NCBI RefSeq assembly: GCF_023091745.1
Contig: NC_068910.1
Location: 86,556,170 to 86,620,169, forward strand
From: Budorcas taxicolor
Taxonomy: Eukaryota > Chordata > Mammalia > Artiodactyla > Bovidae
Length of the DNA: 64,000 nucleotides
Direction of reading: 5' to 3'
Part shown: in pieces, positions 1-11,280 of the stretch
Layout: every line of letters begins with the position of its first letter
Numbering within the stretch: position 1 is the first letter of the stretch
The notes under the pieces: model-generated
Seen by the model: the letters and a program-made list of their open reading frames with translations, nothing else
Databases searched by the model: none
Told to the model about the DNA's origin: nothing
Translations under genes and position numbers: made by a program

Positions 1-118
1 CTTAGCATGCTGTTGGCGCTCTCATCCTGGCTAAATAAAGATCAGTTTTACTCTTGTAAAACAAGAAACTCTTGTTTCTTTGACTAGAACACAATTAAAT
101 GAAGGAGATGGTCTGTAT

Positions 119-353
119 CAGGGATCATGGAACTATGGCCCTGGAGCCAAGTGCAGCCTGCCATCTATTTTTGTAAATAAAGTTTTATTGAAACAGCCAA
201 AGAAAAAAGAAATGCAGCCATGCTTATTTGTTTACTTATTGTCTGTGATTGCTTTCACACTATAACTTGCACGTTAAGGGGGACACCATTTGGCCCCCAG
301 AGATGAAAACATTTACTATCTGGCCCTTTACCAAAAACATATGCTGAATCTTG
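119..353. mobile_element. hAT-Charlie type DNA transposon fossil (MER family), near complete
   Basis: Non-autonomous DNA transposon of about 235 bp. It carries the familiar core of this MER family: TTTGTAAATAAAGTTTTATTG near 160-190, and ACTATCTGGCCCTTTACC near 315-332. The ends are degenerate inverted repeats, CAGGGATCATGG on the left and the complement of CTGAATCTTG on the right. It is flanked by GTCTGTAT (111-118) and GTCTATAT (354-361), an 8-bp duplication with one mismatch, which is the length hAT transposases produce. The class is well supported. The subfamily (MER3-like or similar) is from memory. Confidence 0.8.
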
Positions 354-885
354 GTCTATATTAAGGGGTTGGGAGTTTTCTTAGAGGTTAAAATAATCTG
401 GGAGTTGGAAGAACTTTTGGATGCTTCCGAGCAGTGTTTAGAACACGAAGAGGACTCTAGTTCTCAGTAAAGGATCTAGCAAATGAAGATAGGGGATCCC
501 TTATGTGTGTGTAGGGAAGTGGATAGAGGCACGTAAATTGAGATGTTAGGTTGTAGAAGCAAACCTGCTTTTTACTTTCTTAGCAACAACTCTGGTTGAC
601 TTGTTCTCACAAAGTCTGGGCATTTTCACTTTCTTTAAGGATTAAAACAAAAACACTGCTGGAACACTAGAAAGAAAGATTCTTGGCTAATATCTGAGTA
701 ATGGGTGCAAGCAAGTGCTCTCATTTAATTAAGACGCTTTAAAAGAATTGAACCCATGCTCCATCTTACTTTGTGATGCAGAGGCTTTACAATCAATAGG
801 TTCTGATAGGAAGGTGGAAAAATGAAATTTTACCACTTCCGGTTTCCCGAATTCAGACAGTGAGTGACAGATACAGAAAGAAATC
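354..885. other. Unassigned single-copy-like DNA
   Basis: AT-rich sequence between the hAT fossil and the first BovB copy. I recognise no repeat, exon or RNA gene here. Confidence 0.5.
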
Positions 886-2260
886 TTCAGTTCATTTCAG
901 TCGCTCAGTGGTGTCCGACTCTTTGCAACCCCATGAATTGCAGCACACAGGCTTCCCTGTCCATCACCAACTCCCGAATTCACTCAGACTCACATCCATC
1001 GAGTCAGTGATGCCATTCAGCCATCTCATTCTCTGTCGTCCCCTTCTCCTCCTGCCCCCAATCCCTCCCAGCATCAAAGTCTTTTCCAATGAGTCAATTC
1101 TTCTCATGAGGGGGCCAAAGTACTGGAGTTTCAGCTTTAGCATCAGTCCTTCCAAAGAACACCCAGGGCTGATTTCCTTTAGAATGGACTGGTTGGATCT
1201 CAGTTCAAGGGACTCTCAAGAGTCTTCTCCAACACCACAATTCGAAAGCATCTTCAGCGCTCAGCCTTCTTCACAGTCCAACTCTCACATCCATGCATAA
1301 CCACTGAAAAAACCATAGCCTTGACTAGATGGACCTTTGTTGGCAAAGTAATGTCTCTGCTTTTGAATATGCTATCTAGGTTGATCATAACTTTCCTTCC
1401 AAGGAAGTAAGTGTCTTTCAATTTCATGGCTGCAGTCACCATCTGCAGTGATTTTGGAGCCCACAAAAATAAAGTCAGCCACTGTTTCCACTGTTTCCCC
1501 ATCTATTTCCCATGAAGTGATGGGACCAGATGCCATATCTTCATTTTCTGAATGTTGAGCTTTAAGCCAACTTTTTCACTCTCCTCTTTCACTTTCATCA
1601 AGAGGCTTTTTAGTTCCTCTTCACTTTCTGCCATAAGGGTGATGTCATCTGGATATCTGAGGTGATTGATATTTCTCCCGGCAATCTTGATTCCAGCTTG
1701 TGCTTCTTCCAGTCCAGAGTTTCTCATGATGTACTCTGCATAGAAGTTAAATAAGCAGGGTGACAATATACATCCTTGACGTACTCCTTTTCCTATTTGG
1801 AACCAGTCTGTTGTTCCATGTCCAGTTCTAACTGTTGCTTCCTGACCTGCATACAGATTTCTCAAGAGGCAAGTCAGGTGGTCTGGTATTCCCATCTCTT
1901 TCAGAATTTTCCACAGTTTATTGTGATCCACACAGTCAAAGGCTTTGGCATAGTCAAGAAAGCAGAAATAGATGTTTTTCTGGAACTCTCTTGCTTTTCT
2001 GATGATCCAGCGGATGTTGGCAATTTGATCTCTGGTTCCTCTGCCTTTTCTAAAACCAGCTTGAACATCTGGAAATCCATGGTTCACGTATTGCTGAAGC
2101 CTGGCTTGGAGAATTTTGAGCATTACTTTACTAGCATGTGAGATGAGTGCAATTGTGTGGTAGTTTGAGCATTCTTTAGCATTGCCTTTCTTTGGGGTTG
2201 GAATGAAAACTGACGTTTTCCAGTCCTGTGACCACTGTTGAGTTTTCCTAATTTGCTGGC
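886..2260 (-). mobile_element. BovB (RTE-clade) LINE, 5'-truncated, with decayed reverse transcriptase
   Basis: Antisense BovB copy of about 1.37 kb. The left edge is the element's 3' tail, TTCAGTTCATTTCAG followed by the conserved CGCTCAGTGGTGTCCGACTC. The minus strand gives a reverse transcriptase fragment at 1503-2123 (206 codons) with motif A (YAKAFDCVDH), motif B (GVRQGCILSPCLFN) and a catalytic motif reading YPDD instead of YADD. Downstream, 1254-1502 holds YGCESWT of the C-terminal region, and 964-1155 holds a basic segment (GGRRRRGRQRMRW). Stops and frame changes separate these pieces. The endonuclease domain is missing because of 5' truncation near 2260. No clear target-site duplication was found. 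Confidence 0.95.
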
Positions 2261-2587
2261 TCTTACAGCCTTCTTAATCTGCTTGGTTCTTTTTGCTCTC
2301 CTCCTAAGTGCCAAAAATACTAAGCATGGCTATGTTTAGAAGCCATGCTAACTTCTGTCATTTAGGTAAACTGCTTGTCTGTTATGACAAGCATTACATT
2401 ACATTAGTAGCACAATTACAATATTAATACCACTAAGGACATATACTTTAACTTGCCAAAGGTTTTATTTTCCACTTCCAAGGGAAATTTCAGGTGATAT
2501 ACAGAGAAGAAAGTGCATCACTCCTGAAGCCAAAGACCTCCATTAAAGTCATGATTCTTGCATTGACTCACATGTAATCTTTGTGAA
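2261..2587. other. Unassigned flank
   Basis: The BovB match stops after 2260. The following AT-rich sequence matches no repeat I recognise. Confidence 0.4.
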
Positions 2588-2680
2588 TTAACTTTTCAGT
2601 TTCCTCATCTGTAAAATGAGGTTAATAATAAATTCACAAGGGTTGTTGTGGGTATTAGAAAAGATGATGTGAGAGATGAC
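2588..2680 (+). mobile_element. MIR SINE fragment
   Basis: Contains the MIR core string CAGTTTCCTCATCTGTAAAA followed by GGGTTGTTGTGGGTATTAGA, the usual order in the sense orientation. Only the 3' half is present. Confidence 0.75.
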
Positions 2681-3846
2681 AAATATGAGGTTACTGATAT
2701 TTTGCTCTTGGAGTTTGGTAGGCCATTTCTCCAAACACAAACAAACAAAAATGTTTCCTGTGAATTGGTAGACATTAGCTAGAAACAGTCTTCTGCCTTC
2801 TTCTATTTCCCACCCACCACCATTCATTGCCTATCCATTAGCTGGAAGCACTACAAGAGTGGAGAAGGGCCACATGGTGGAGAAACACTTCAATCTGTGT
2901 TCAAAGCCAGTCACCACTGCAGGAAATCCTGACTTAGATTTAAAAACAGTTGAATACATGAAAGACTATTTCTCACAAAAATTGTCAGTCAATCCTTAGA
3001 CAATCAACATCACGATGGACATGCTGATCTAAAAATGGCTTTAGAGGAGATATGAAGAGTTGACGTTGAAATGAGCATATCTTAAAACTTTTTGAAAAGT
3101 CTTAATGATACATTTTATTTATTCTGGCAGCAACTTTTAGGTTCCAGATGTTGTTTTTATTGCTTTAGTGTATGAATTAAACTAATACTGAATAGTATTT
3201 TTATAACATAGGACTTCTATAAATAGCTTCTAATAACAACACCCAAGTCATTTTATTTCACTTTATTTCACAGTATTAATTTTCAGTTTCGTGAATTTCA
3301 AAACTTAATATCTTTAGGGTTATTCAAATTTTAAATTTAAACTTTTAGAAAATTTTGGCATCTGTGGAAGTAGTCAGCCCTCTTAACTTCCACTTAAGGC
3401 CCAATTATTCAAGAATGTTATAGATGACTATGAGTCTTTGGGGAAAAATCAGCAAGATTTTAAGTGCCCATTAGCTAAAGTAAATGATAGTGAAACACCT
3501 AGAAAAGTGCATGTGGTATCTATCCATGTGAATACTAAATTAGTCACCATACCAGCCCATGCTAGGATAAAATATTAACAAGGCACTTCCTTTGGCATGA
3601 AAAAATATTGACGGTCAAAAATATAAATGCTGTTAAAGTATCATATTTGTCAAAGAAAGATAAATTTAAAAATATTTACTGAATGTTAACAAATACCAAA
3701 AGATTACTTAAAATGTCTACATTATTGAGAAGTGTCTGTTCTGTAATAGGATAGGTAGCTATTACATTACATAAGTTTTTAATGGTGGTGTTCTTAGTAA
3801 GCAACCGGAAATTTTCTATCACAAAATATAAAGAATGATTAAATAC

Positions 3847-3868
3847 CAATCAATCAATCAATCAATCA
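3847..3868. repeat. (CAAT)n microsatellite
   Basis: Five uninterrupted copies of a four-base unit are visible. Confidence 0.9.
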
Positions 3869-3954
3869 AAAATACATATTTAACACCTGCAAAGTTTAAG
3901 AACAAAATGAATAAAACTTTTTTCTCCCACTCAAGATTCATAGAATCTGACTGG

Positions 3955-4022
3955 GGAGGGGAGAGAGAGAGAAGAGGGGGGAAGAAAGGGAAAGGAGAGT
4001 GGGAGGGAGGAAGGAAGGAAAT
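3955..4022. repeat. Purine-rich low-complexity tract
   Basis: About 65 bases almost free of pyrimidines on the plus strand (GAGA, GGGGA and GGAA blocks), followed immediately by a short TTTA repeat. Confidence 0.85.
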
Positions 4023-4112
4023 TTATTTATTTATGTATGATATATATAACAGGGTAAGGATGTAACAATAACTGCTGGCCTTTGCTGGGTCTTCAGTCCA
4101 GACCAAGGACTG

Positions 4113-4180
4113 AACCAATTGCTAATCATCTTACTTAACTGAAGGTTAAATTAACCAATTGCTAATCATCTTATTTAATC
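4113..4180. repeat. 40-bp period local duplication
   Basis: AACCAATTGCTAATCATCTTA begins at 4113 and again at 4153, so two copies sit exactly 40 bp apart. Both continue as YTTAA. This is an old tandem duplication of one unit. Confidence 0.85.
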
Positions 4181-4324
4181 AAAGATTTATTATAATTCTT
4201 ATAACAATTAGAGAGATCAATGTTTACCCCAAAGCCATCCGGATGGGAACCATAGAACCAGAATGCAAGGCCAGCTCTATCAGCATTTCAGCATTTTAGA
4301 AATACTAAAAGCTCTTTCAGCATT

Positions 4325-4450
4325 TAAGCAGTTCAGTGGGGTGGTTGACCGTGGGCTCTATAGACCAGTGCCTGGTTTTGAACCGTAGCTTTTTCCATGC
4401 CTTGCTTAGTGACCTGGGGCAAATGTTTTAACCTTTAATAATAGTAATAG
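4325..4450 (+). mobile_element. Probable MIR SINE, degenerate
   Basis: The order of matches fits a sense MIR: GTGGGCTCTATAGACCAGTGCCTGG, then GACCTGGGGCAAATGTTTTAACC, then an AATAATAGTAATAG end. Divergence is high. Confidence 0.5.
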
Positions 4451-4929
4451 GTTTCAGATGACTGGAGGTGAGATTGGAGAGGAGAGGCATGGACACAGAG
4501 TGCAGACAGGAAGAATGCATGTCCTAAGGATGCTAGTTGGAACAGAGACTAGATCCTTCAGGCCCATGGGAACTAAGCCATGGGATGAGGGAGAAAACAG
4601 ATTGTGGTGGATCTTAAATGGAAAAGCATGAGATTCTCATTTTGTTCAGTTAACAACTGGGAAGCACTAGAAGTGATTGAACTAAAATATTCAATATTGC
4701 TTTTTTGTGATTAAGCTGGAACAAAAATACTCTCCTCAAACTTTCTGGATCTGTATCTTAAGGAGTTTATTTTTGATTCTCTAACATAATACAAGGCAAA
4801 TATGGATGTGTTTATTGCACGTTTCTGTGAAGCATTGATTGAGGGTGGGTGTTAAAATAACTAGTGAATAAAGTAGTTTTCAAAAACAAGGAAATATACA
4901 AAAGCTTTTCTTCATGCACTGTGTCTGCC
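4451..4929. other. Unassigned DNA
   Basis: No recognised exon or repeat. Parts loosely resemble the ancient purine-rich repeat seen near 40.6-41.4 kb, but not convincingly. Confidence 0.4.
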
Positions 4930-5636
4930 TTCAGTTCAGTTCAGTTGCTCAGTCGTGTCCGACTCTTTGCGACCCATGGACTGCAGCACGCCATGCTTCC
5001 CTGTTCATCACCAACTCCCGGAGCTTGCTCGAACTCATGTCCATTGAATCGGTGATGCCATCCAATCATCTCATCCTCTGTTTTCACTTCTCCTCCTGCC
5101 TTCAATCTTCCCCAGCATCAAGATCTTTTCCAATGAGTCAGCTGTTCATGTCAAGTGGCCAAAGTATTGGAGTTTCAACTTCAGCATCAGTCCTTCCAAT
5201 GAATATTCAGGACTGATCTCCTTTAGGATGGACTGGTTGGACTCCTTGCAGTCCAAGGGACTCTCAAGAGTCTTCTCCAACACCACAGTTCAAAAGCATC
5301 AATTCTTTGGCTCTCAGCTTTCTTTATAGTCCAACTCCCACATCCATACATGACTACTGGAAAAACCATAGCTTTGACTAGATGGACTTTGTTGGCAAGG
5401 TAATGTCTCAGCTTTTTAGTATGCTGTCTATGCTGATCATAGTTTTTCTTCCAAGGAGCAAGAGTCTTTTCATTTCATGGCTGCAGTCACCATCTGCAGT
5501 GATTTTGGAGACCCCCAAAATGAAGTTTCTCACTGTTTCCCTTGTTTCCCCATGCATTTGCCATGAAGTGATGGGACAAATGCCATGATCTTAGTTTTCT
5601 GACTGTTGAGTTTTAAGGCAACTTTTTCACTCTCCT
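4930..5636 (-). mobile_element. BovB LINE 3' fragment
   Basis: Antisense BovB of about 0.7 kb. The left edge is the 3' tail of TTCAG repeats followed by TTGCTCAGTCGTGTCCGACTC. It runs to about 5636 within the region after the YADD motif, where the match breaks off at CACTCTCCT. It therefore lacks the catalytic domain. A plus-strand open frame (4914-5216) is the antisense shadow of the 3' region. Confidence 0.95.
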
Positions 5637-6089
5637 TAACTCCCAGCAAATGAGATGGATGGAAAGTATCAAAAGATGTAAATTAATAGTATAATCTTAC
5701 CAAATTACTTGTTCTTCTAAACTATTTGTTATTTTTTAAGCTATCTAATTTGAATAATAGTAGACACAAGAAGACAATTTTGGCAGGAAGCTCAGTATTC
5801 CAAGAAATATAGTTTCCATGCTAGCCTATATATAGTAATTAAATAAATACATTTTTACCTCTCTCATGAGACTGGCCTTTGAGAAGTAACTCAATGTATT
5901 TAGGCTGTGAGAAAACAAATTGTCTATATTCTCATGGTTTTCACATCATCCATCCTTCAGATGTCTTTTTTTAGCTATTAAAAAAAAAATGCCAGTTGTC
6001 TTTCTAAATTCTATACATAACTTAATGTATGGGATTAAAATATAAATTCCACCAAAGATTTGAAAAAAATAAAGAATACTATGATCTGG
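5637..6089. other. Unassigned AT-rich DNA
   Basis: Nothing recognisable. Confidence 0.5.
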
Positions 6090-6312
6090 TCTTATATTAT
6101 TTTTAATTTAATTTTTATTTTATATTGGTGTATTTACAGTGTTGGTGATTTACAAAATTGGTGATTTACAATGTTGTGTTAATTTCAGGTTTACAGCAAA
6201 GTGATTCAGTTATATATATACACATATTCATTTTTTTCAGATTCTTTTCCCATATAGATTATTATAGAACAGTGAATAGACTTCCCTGTGCTATAGAGTA
6301 AATCCTTGTTTG
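6090..6312 (-). mobile_element. Older L1-type 3' end
   Basis: The AT-rich left side reads as the complement of a poly(A) tail. It is followed by a string common in cetartiodactyl genomes, with GATTTACAATGTTGTGTTA, CAGCAAAGTGATTCAGTTAT and CTTCCCTGTGCTATA in order. TTGGTGATTTACA occurs twice at about 17-bp spacing, a small internal duplication. Assignment to an L1 3' region is from memory. Confidence 0.65.
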
Positions 6313-7589
6313 ATCTGGTCTTGTAAATGAGCAAAGCATTAGATACTGCTTAAAAACATCATTTCTGAAAAATAATCTGTCTCACTTTCTTCTAAATGGC
6401 TTTAAGGTATTTCAATTGTTTAATCTTATATCACTTTAGTAAAAGTCTGATTAAAACTTCTCAACACCATGAGTTGAGGAAAATGTTATTTATTTTATAA
6501 ATGGACAATGTAAGACCTGAAGACATTTTATGATTTTTTACTCCTAGGGAGCAATAGAATCACAAGGATCTCAACTCTTCTCCTTTTAGCTTTATCATCT
6601 TTCTTCTGAAATCCCACTAAAAAAATTTTTTTAGGATTAAAAAACTCTAATGAAAAACAAGAAATTGTTTTTCACAAAGGTTTATATTTGTTTTTATATG
6701 GTGGCAGAGAGCAGGTGTTGTATGATTCAATAAGTTTAGCATAAGTTGCTTGTTAGCCAAACAAAGCTTTTAATATATTTTTGTACATTTTGGAATCAAA
6801 TCAGTGAGGAAATGGTGGTAGAATTTTTAACTTACTTTATCACAGGAGCCCCTTTCACAGGCCTACCAGCAGGACAAGAGCTCCAGAGAATGCACTTTGT
6901 TAGGTGCTGAGGTGGCACCATACAGGGCACCTCCATTTTCTCAGGCATACAAAGGGGGCCCAACTTGAGGACATGAGGAGAACTGATAGAATAGAATTGA
7001 TATTCTATTTTAACAGAACCTGGGTAACCCAAGGAACAACTGCCTGTCAATCAATGGAAAATAAGTGGCATGCTCACTGTTTACCTCAGGCCTCTCTCCA
7101 ATCTCCTCACTTGACTGTTTTCTGAAGAAACTCCCACAATCTGCAGAGTCAGTGCTTGTAAAAAGGACACGGCGGTTAGTGCAGTTAATCAGGGGAAGGA
7201 TCATCCAGGCCTGGTCCCAGAGCCTGTCTCCTTGGTAATTCTGTGGGCCTGTCAGCTGAGCAGAGGCCACTGAACTCCCCGGCTGAGTACTCTGTCAGCA
7301 TTTTAACTGGGATTTCGTTTCAGGAAAAAAGAGGCATATTACAAACTGTGTCTTAGAAAGGAAGTAAAACTTTAACATTTCAGGTACTTAGGAGTGAAAA
7401 AGGCAATGAGGTATAGAATCTTCCACATTGCTGCATTTTGCTAGCAGTACTGCTTCACCAATTTGGCTTTAATTTCCCCAATATTAAAATGAAATAATAT
7501 ACCATTTACTTGCTTCATCTCATGCTGTGAGGATTTAATGAGGTAATAATATCTGTTACAATTTAAGTTTCAATGCCTCACAAGTTTAA
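6313..7589. other. Unassigned DNA
   Basis: AT-rich with a somewhat higher-GC patch at 6840-7290. Overlapping short open frames on both strands in that patch have no recognisable domain and no splice context I can defend. Confidence 0.45.
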
Positions 7590-7700
7590 GTCTTCTGGCA
7601 AGTCACGGATCTTCTCTGGGCCTATTTCCTATGAAATGGTAATAATCATGCTTTCCCGAGCTACATTTTAAAGTGGTAGTGAGGTGCTAATAAAGATAAA
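7590..7700 (+). mobile_element. MIR SINE fragment, degenerate
   Basis: TCTTCTGGCAAGTCACGGATC, then CTCTGGGCCTATTTCCTATGAAATGG, then GTAATAATCATG follow the order of the MIR 3' half in sense orientation. Confidence 0.6.
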
Positions 7701-8467
7701 TGTTTTTTAAAATCTGTATTATTGTACATCTTTGAGAAATGTTTTAAAACCAAAATAGATTTTTAAAAAGCAAAAGAAAATTCTTTACAGAATATATGGG
7801 AATAATTCATATCATTTTAGCTGATCTTTTGTAGCATTTAGGTCTGTAGCACTTTCAAATGGGAAATAAAGTTTTTAAGACATGTGTTAATAGGCACTTT
7901 GGGGTATTGTGTGAGCCTCCGTCAATTATCAAAATATATTTGTATATATATAGATAGATATGATTGTTTCTCTAAGCTCTCATTTCTTTAGTCTTTTTAT
8001 TTTCCCCTTGTTGAAAACATTCATCAAAAGATATTTTAACAGTAAGGGAAAAGATCACAGTGCCTTCATAACTGGGTCACTGTGTTCCAGAGGTTGTGGA
8101 ACCCAACAAAATCACATAACATATTTCTCTTAGTCATGCTGAAACGTTCTTGGCTGTCCTTGCCTCTTGCCCCATCCTAGCTTCTCCATTCCTGCACGCA
8201 GTGGTTAGTGTCCGTTTTGGGTGACACTCCTCCCCTTCCTTCCCACACTTTGCTGGTGGTATGTCTCAAACTTGATTGACCTCAAGCCCTCTGTTGTTCT
8301 TACTTTGTCTTGAGATGTCGCTTGCATTCCACTTCTAGCTCTGGTACAGGTTTGATCCTGACAATATCCCCTGTTCAGAATCAAAGACTCTGAACAGACT
8401 TCATGGTGAAGGATGGTGGTGGATGGGGCAGGGGTGACCTCCCAGGTCATGGAAATCAAGTGAAGAG
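7701..8467. other. Unassigned DNA
   Basis: AT-rich, with a short TATATAGATAGATA tract near 7945-7965. An 84-codon minus-strand open frame at 8205-8459 has no recognisable motif. Confidence 0.45.
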
Positions 8468-8938
8468 AGGTGTATTCAATTCCTACAGCTGATGTAACAA
8501 ATTACCACAGACTTAGCATCTAATAACAACATACATTTAGTCTCTCACAGTTCTGGAAGTAAGAAGTGTGTAATCGGTCTCATCGAGCTAAAATCCAGGT
8601 GCTGACAGAACTGCATTCCTTCCGAAGATTCTGAGGGAGCCTTTCCCAGTTCCTAAAGGCTGCCCACATTCCTTGGATCATGATTGTGTCACATTTACGC
8701 TTCTGTCAACAGCTCTCCTTCTCCGACTCACCTACCTCCCTCTTCCCCTTGTAAAGACACGTGTGATTACATTGGTTTCACCCGGAAAATCCAGGATAAT
8801 CCCTCCATTTGAAAATTCCCAACATAAATCACCTTAACCAAGTCCCTTTTGCCAAGTCAGGTAAAAAAAAAGTCACGGGTTCTAGGAATGAGAATGAGGA
8901 TGTCTTGTGGGAGGGGCCACATTACTTTGCCCACCACC
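8468..8938 (-). mobile_element. MLT1-type (ERVL-MaLR) LTR, antisense
   Basis: Begins with the complement of the LTR 3' end: GATGTAACAAATTACCACAGACTTAG, then TCTCTCACAGTTCTGGAAGT. It passes through the middle marker GATTACATTGGTTTCACCCGG and ATCCAGGATAATCCCTCC. It ends near GGCCACATTACTTTGCCCACC, the complement of the 5' end. This order is typical of a near full-length MaLR LTR. It has no internal coding sequence. Confidence 0.8.
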
Positions 8939-9605
8939 ACAAAGAAAGAGCTAGAAGTTGGGAAAGAGAAGTCAGGACCTCAGGATGAAATCAACCACAG
9001 AAAAGATGGCAGAGCTGACACCATCTGAATGAGGCTTTCCCCCTGGGGGTCTAGCGGCTGCTCTCCAGTTCTGCCTCACCTTGTACCCTGTGATCTCATC
9101 CTCCTTTCTCCACTGAACGGAAATGATTCTGAAGTTCATCTCAAAGATAATGAGCTAATCTAGGCTAATGGTCTCTTCAGGCCGGGTTGCATTATCACCA
9201 AGACATCTACAGAAAACGATGCCCCACTTTATTGACCTCACCATTTAGTGAGTTAACTGTTGAGAATTTGTGGCCAGAAAGAAGGGAATAGAGACCCCAC
9301 TGCGAAGATGCTTTGCTGAGAGATCCTCTCCAGTCACTGCAGGCAATGAGTTGCTTTAATCGGCTTCCTCTCATGTAGGTCTGGCTCAAAATTCTTCCCA
9401 CTGAACAGAAAGATACACCTAGGCTTTTTTGGACCATGGTTTACTTGTATATTCATAATGAAATTGTTCTCCTTGATGTAGATTAGTGATTTAAAGGTCA
9501 CCAACATTTTAGCCAGACCACTTGAATCAGAGCATAAAAAATGAGCTTGTTCTTATCAATTTCTCAGATATATTAAATGATCCAGATACATAAATGTGTT
9601 AGACA
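8939..9605. other. Unassigned DNA
   Basis: No recognised repeat or gene. Confidence 0.45.
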
Positions 9606-9797
9606 AATTATGTGTGATCTCATGTGTAGAATCTAAGAAAAAAGAATCAGAGATACAGAGAACAGATTGATTGGTTGGTGGTTGCTAGAGAGTGGCCTGG
9701 GGAGTTGGTGAAATGGGTGAGGGGCTCTAAAGACACAGACTTCCAGTTATAAAATAAATAAGTCACTGGGATGCAATAATATACAGCATGATGACCA
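9606..9797 (+). mobile_element. L1-type fragment, left part (split by BovB)
   Basis: Carries GATCTCATGTGTAGAATCTAAG, then GATACAGAGAACAGATTG, then TTCCAGTTATAAAATAAATAAGTCA and ATACAGCATGATGACC. This is a widespread mammalian L1-associated 3' sequence. The expected continuation resumes at about 10930 with GAAAGTTGCTAAGAGAGTAAATCTTG, so the intervening 1.13 kb is a later insertion. Confidence 0.65.
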
Positions 9798-10768
9798 TTC
9801 TCATTTCACATGCTAGTAAAGTAATGCTCAAAATCCTTCAAGCTAGGCTTCTCAGTACATGAACTGAGAACTTCCAGATGTAAAAGATGGATTTAGAAGA
9901 GGCAGAAGAATCAGAGATCAAATTGGCAAAATCCACTTGATCATAGAAAAAGCAAGAGAATACCAGAAAAACATCTACTTCTTCTTCATTGACTATGCTA
10001 AAGTCTTTGACTGTGTAGATCACAGCAAACTGTGGAAATTCTTAAAGAGATGGGAATACCAGATCCCCTTACCTACCTCCTAAGAAACCTGTAGGCAGGT
10101 TGGAAAGCAACAGAACAGGACATGGAACAATGCACTGGTTCAAATTCGGAAAACAGTATGTCAAGGCTGTCTATTGTCACCCTGATTATTTAACTTATAC
10201 ACAGAATATGCAATGCAAAATGCCAGGCTGGATGAAGCACAAGCTGGAATCAAGATTGCCAGGAGAAATATCAATAAGCTCATACATGGAGAGGATACCA
10301 TGCTTATGGCAGAAAGCAAAGAAGAACCAAAGAGCCTCTTGATGAAGGTGAAAGAGGAGAGTGAAAAAGCTGTCTTAAAACTCAACATTCAAAAGCTAAG
10401 ATCATGGCATTGATTCCATCACTTCATGGCAAATAGATGGGGAAAAAATAGAAATAGTGAGAGACTTTATTTTGGGGGATTTCAAAATCACTGTGGATGG
10501 TGACTGCAGCCATGAAATGAAAAGACATCCAGCTCCTTGGAATAAAAGCTACGACAAACCTAGACAGCATATTAAAAAGCAGAAACATCACTTTGCCTAC
10601 AAAGGTCCATACAGTCAAAGCTATGGTTTTTCTAGTCATGTACGGATGTGAGAGCTGGACAATAAAAAAGTCTGAGCACCAAAGAGTTGATGCTTTCAAA
10701 CTGTCGTGCTGAAGAAGACTGTTGAGAGTCCCTTGGGCAGCAAGGAGATCAAATCAGTCACTCCCAAA
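9798..10768 (+). mobile_element. BovB LINE, truncated at both ends, reverse transcriptase destroyed
   Basis: Sense BovB, starting near CTCATTTCACATGCTAGTAAAG and stopping at GAGATCAAATCAGTC, short of the 3' tail. The reading frame still shows FIDYAKVFDCVDHSKLW in fragments. The catalytic motif is degraded to HGED (around 10280-10292), and frameshifts and stops split the frame. It lies inside an older L1-type fragment and is joined at its right side to an antisense Bov-tA piece. Confidence 0.93.
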
Positions 10769-10771
10769 GAA

Positions 10772-10927
10772 AATGAAATTTGCTCAGTCGTGTCCAACTC
10801 TTTGCGACCCCATGAACTTCTCCAGGCCAAAATACTGGAGTGGGTAGTCTTTCCCTTCTCCAGGGGATCATCCCAACCCAGGGATCTAGCCCAAGTCTCC
10901 TACATTGCAGACAGATTCTTATATTGG
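10772..10927 (-). mobile_element. Bov-tA SINE, internally deleted
   Basis: Antisense: TTTGCTCAGTCGTGTCCAACTC, then GACCCCATGAAC joined directly to TTCTCCAGGCCAAAATACTGG. The usual block of about 35 bp between these parts is missing. It ends in CATTGCAGACAGATTCTT, the complement of the tRNA-derived head, which is also incomplete. Confidence 0.85.
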
Positions 10928-10929
10928 AT

Positions 10930-11030
10930 GTCTATTTGAAAGTTGCTAAGAGAGTAAATCTTGAAAGTTCTCATCACAAGGGGAAAAAATGGGGGAAAAT
11001 TAAAAAGAAACGTATTTATACTACTTTACT
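10930..11030 (+). mobile_element. L1-type fragment, right part
   Basis: GAAAGTTGCTAAGAGAGTAAATC and GTTCTCATCACAAG continue the element interrupted at about 9797. The downstream end decays into A-rich sequence. Confidence 0.6.
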
Positions 11031-11223
11031 AGCTTAACATCTAGGTTCTATCACACGGCCTCTGTCCCTGTTGCCACCTCTGATGCAATGTCTGTTATAC
11101 TTTTTTTTTTTTTTTCCAATTCACAAGAATCACTGTCTCAGGGAAAATTTTCTGAAGTTTCCTGTTCTGGGAGCTTGGATTAACTCTGATGCCTATTTGT
11201 ATCCTGTACGCACCACATTACTA

Positions 11224-11280
11224 TTGGGTTGGGACAAAAAGTTCTATATTATGTAAAATCCCAATGTTTGGCCAACCCAA
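11224..11280. mobile_element. 57-bp mariner (BTMAR-like) remnant
   Basis: Starts TTGGGTTGGGACAAAAAGTT and ends TTTGGCCAACCCAA, imperfect terminal inverted repeats of the mariner type common in bovids. It is bounded by TA at 11222-11223 and 11281-11282, the expected mariner target duplication. Only the two ends survive, joined through about 25 bases. Confidence 0.8.

Larger units (their letters stand above)
2681..4324. other. AT-rich unassigned DNA with simple repeats
   Basis: No gene or clear transposon seen. It includes a CAAT tetranucleotide run (about 3847-3868), a purine-rich GA/GGAA tract (about 3955-4020) and a duplicated segment listed separately. The only open frame over the purine tract is low-complexity and not credible as a gene. 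Confidence 0.5.

Noticed and set aside
860..1300. 146-codon plus-strand open frame as a gene
   Set aside because: It lies wholly on an antisense BovB and its upstream flank. The same protein blocks recur at other BovB copies, so it is a transposon shadow.
3835..4065. Plus-strand frame over the purine tract as a small gene
   Set aside because: It is translated low-complexity sequence (Arg, Gly, Glu and Lys runs).
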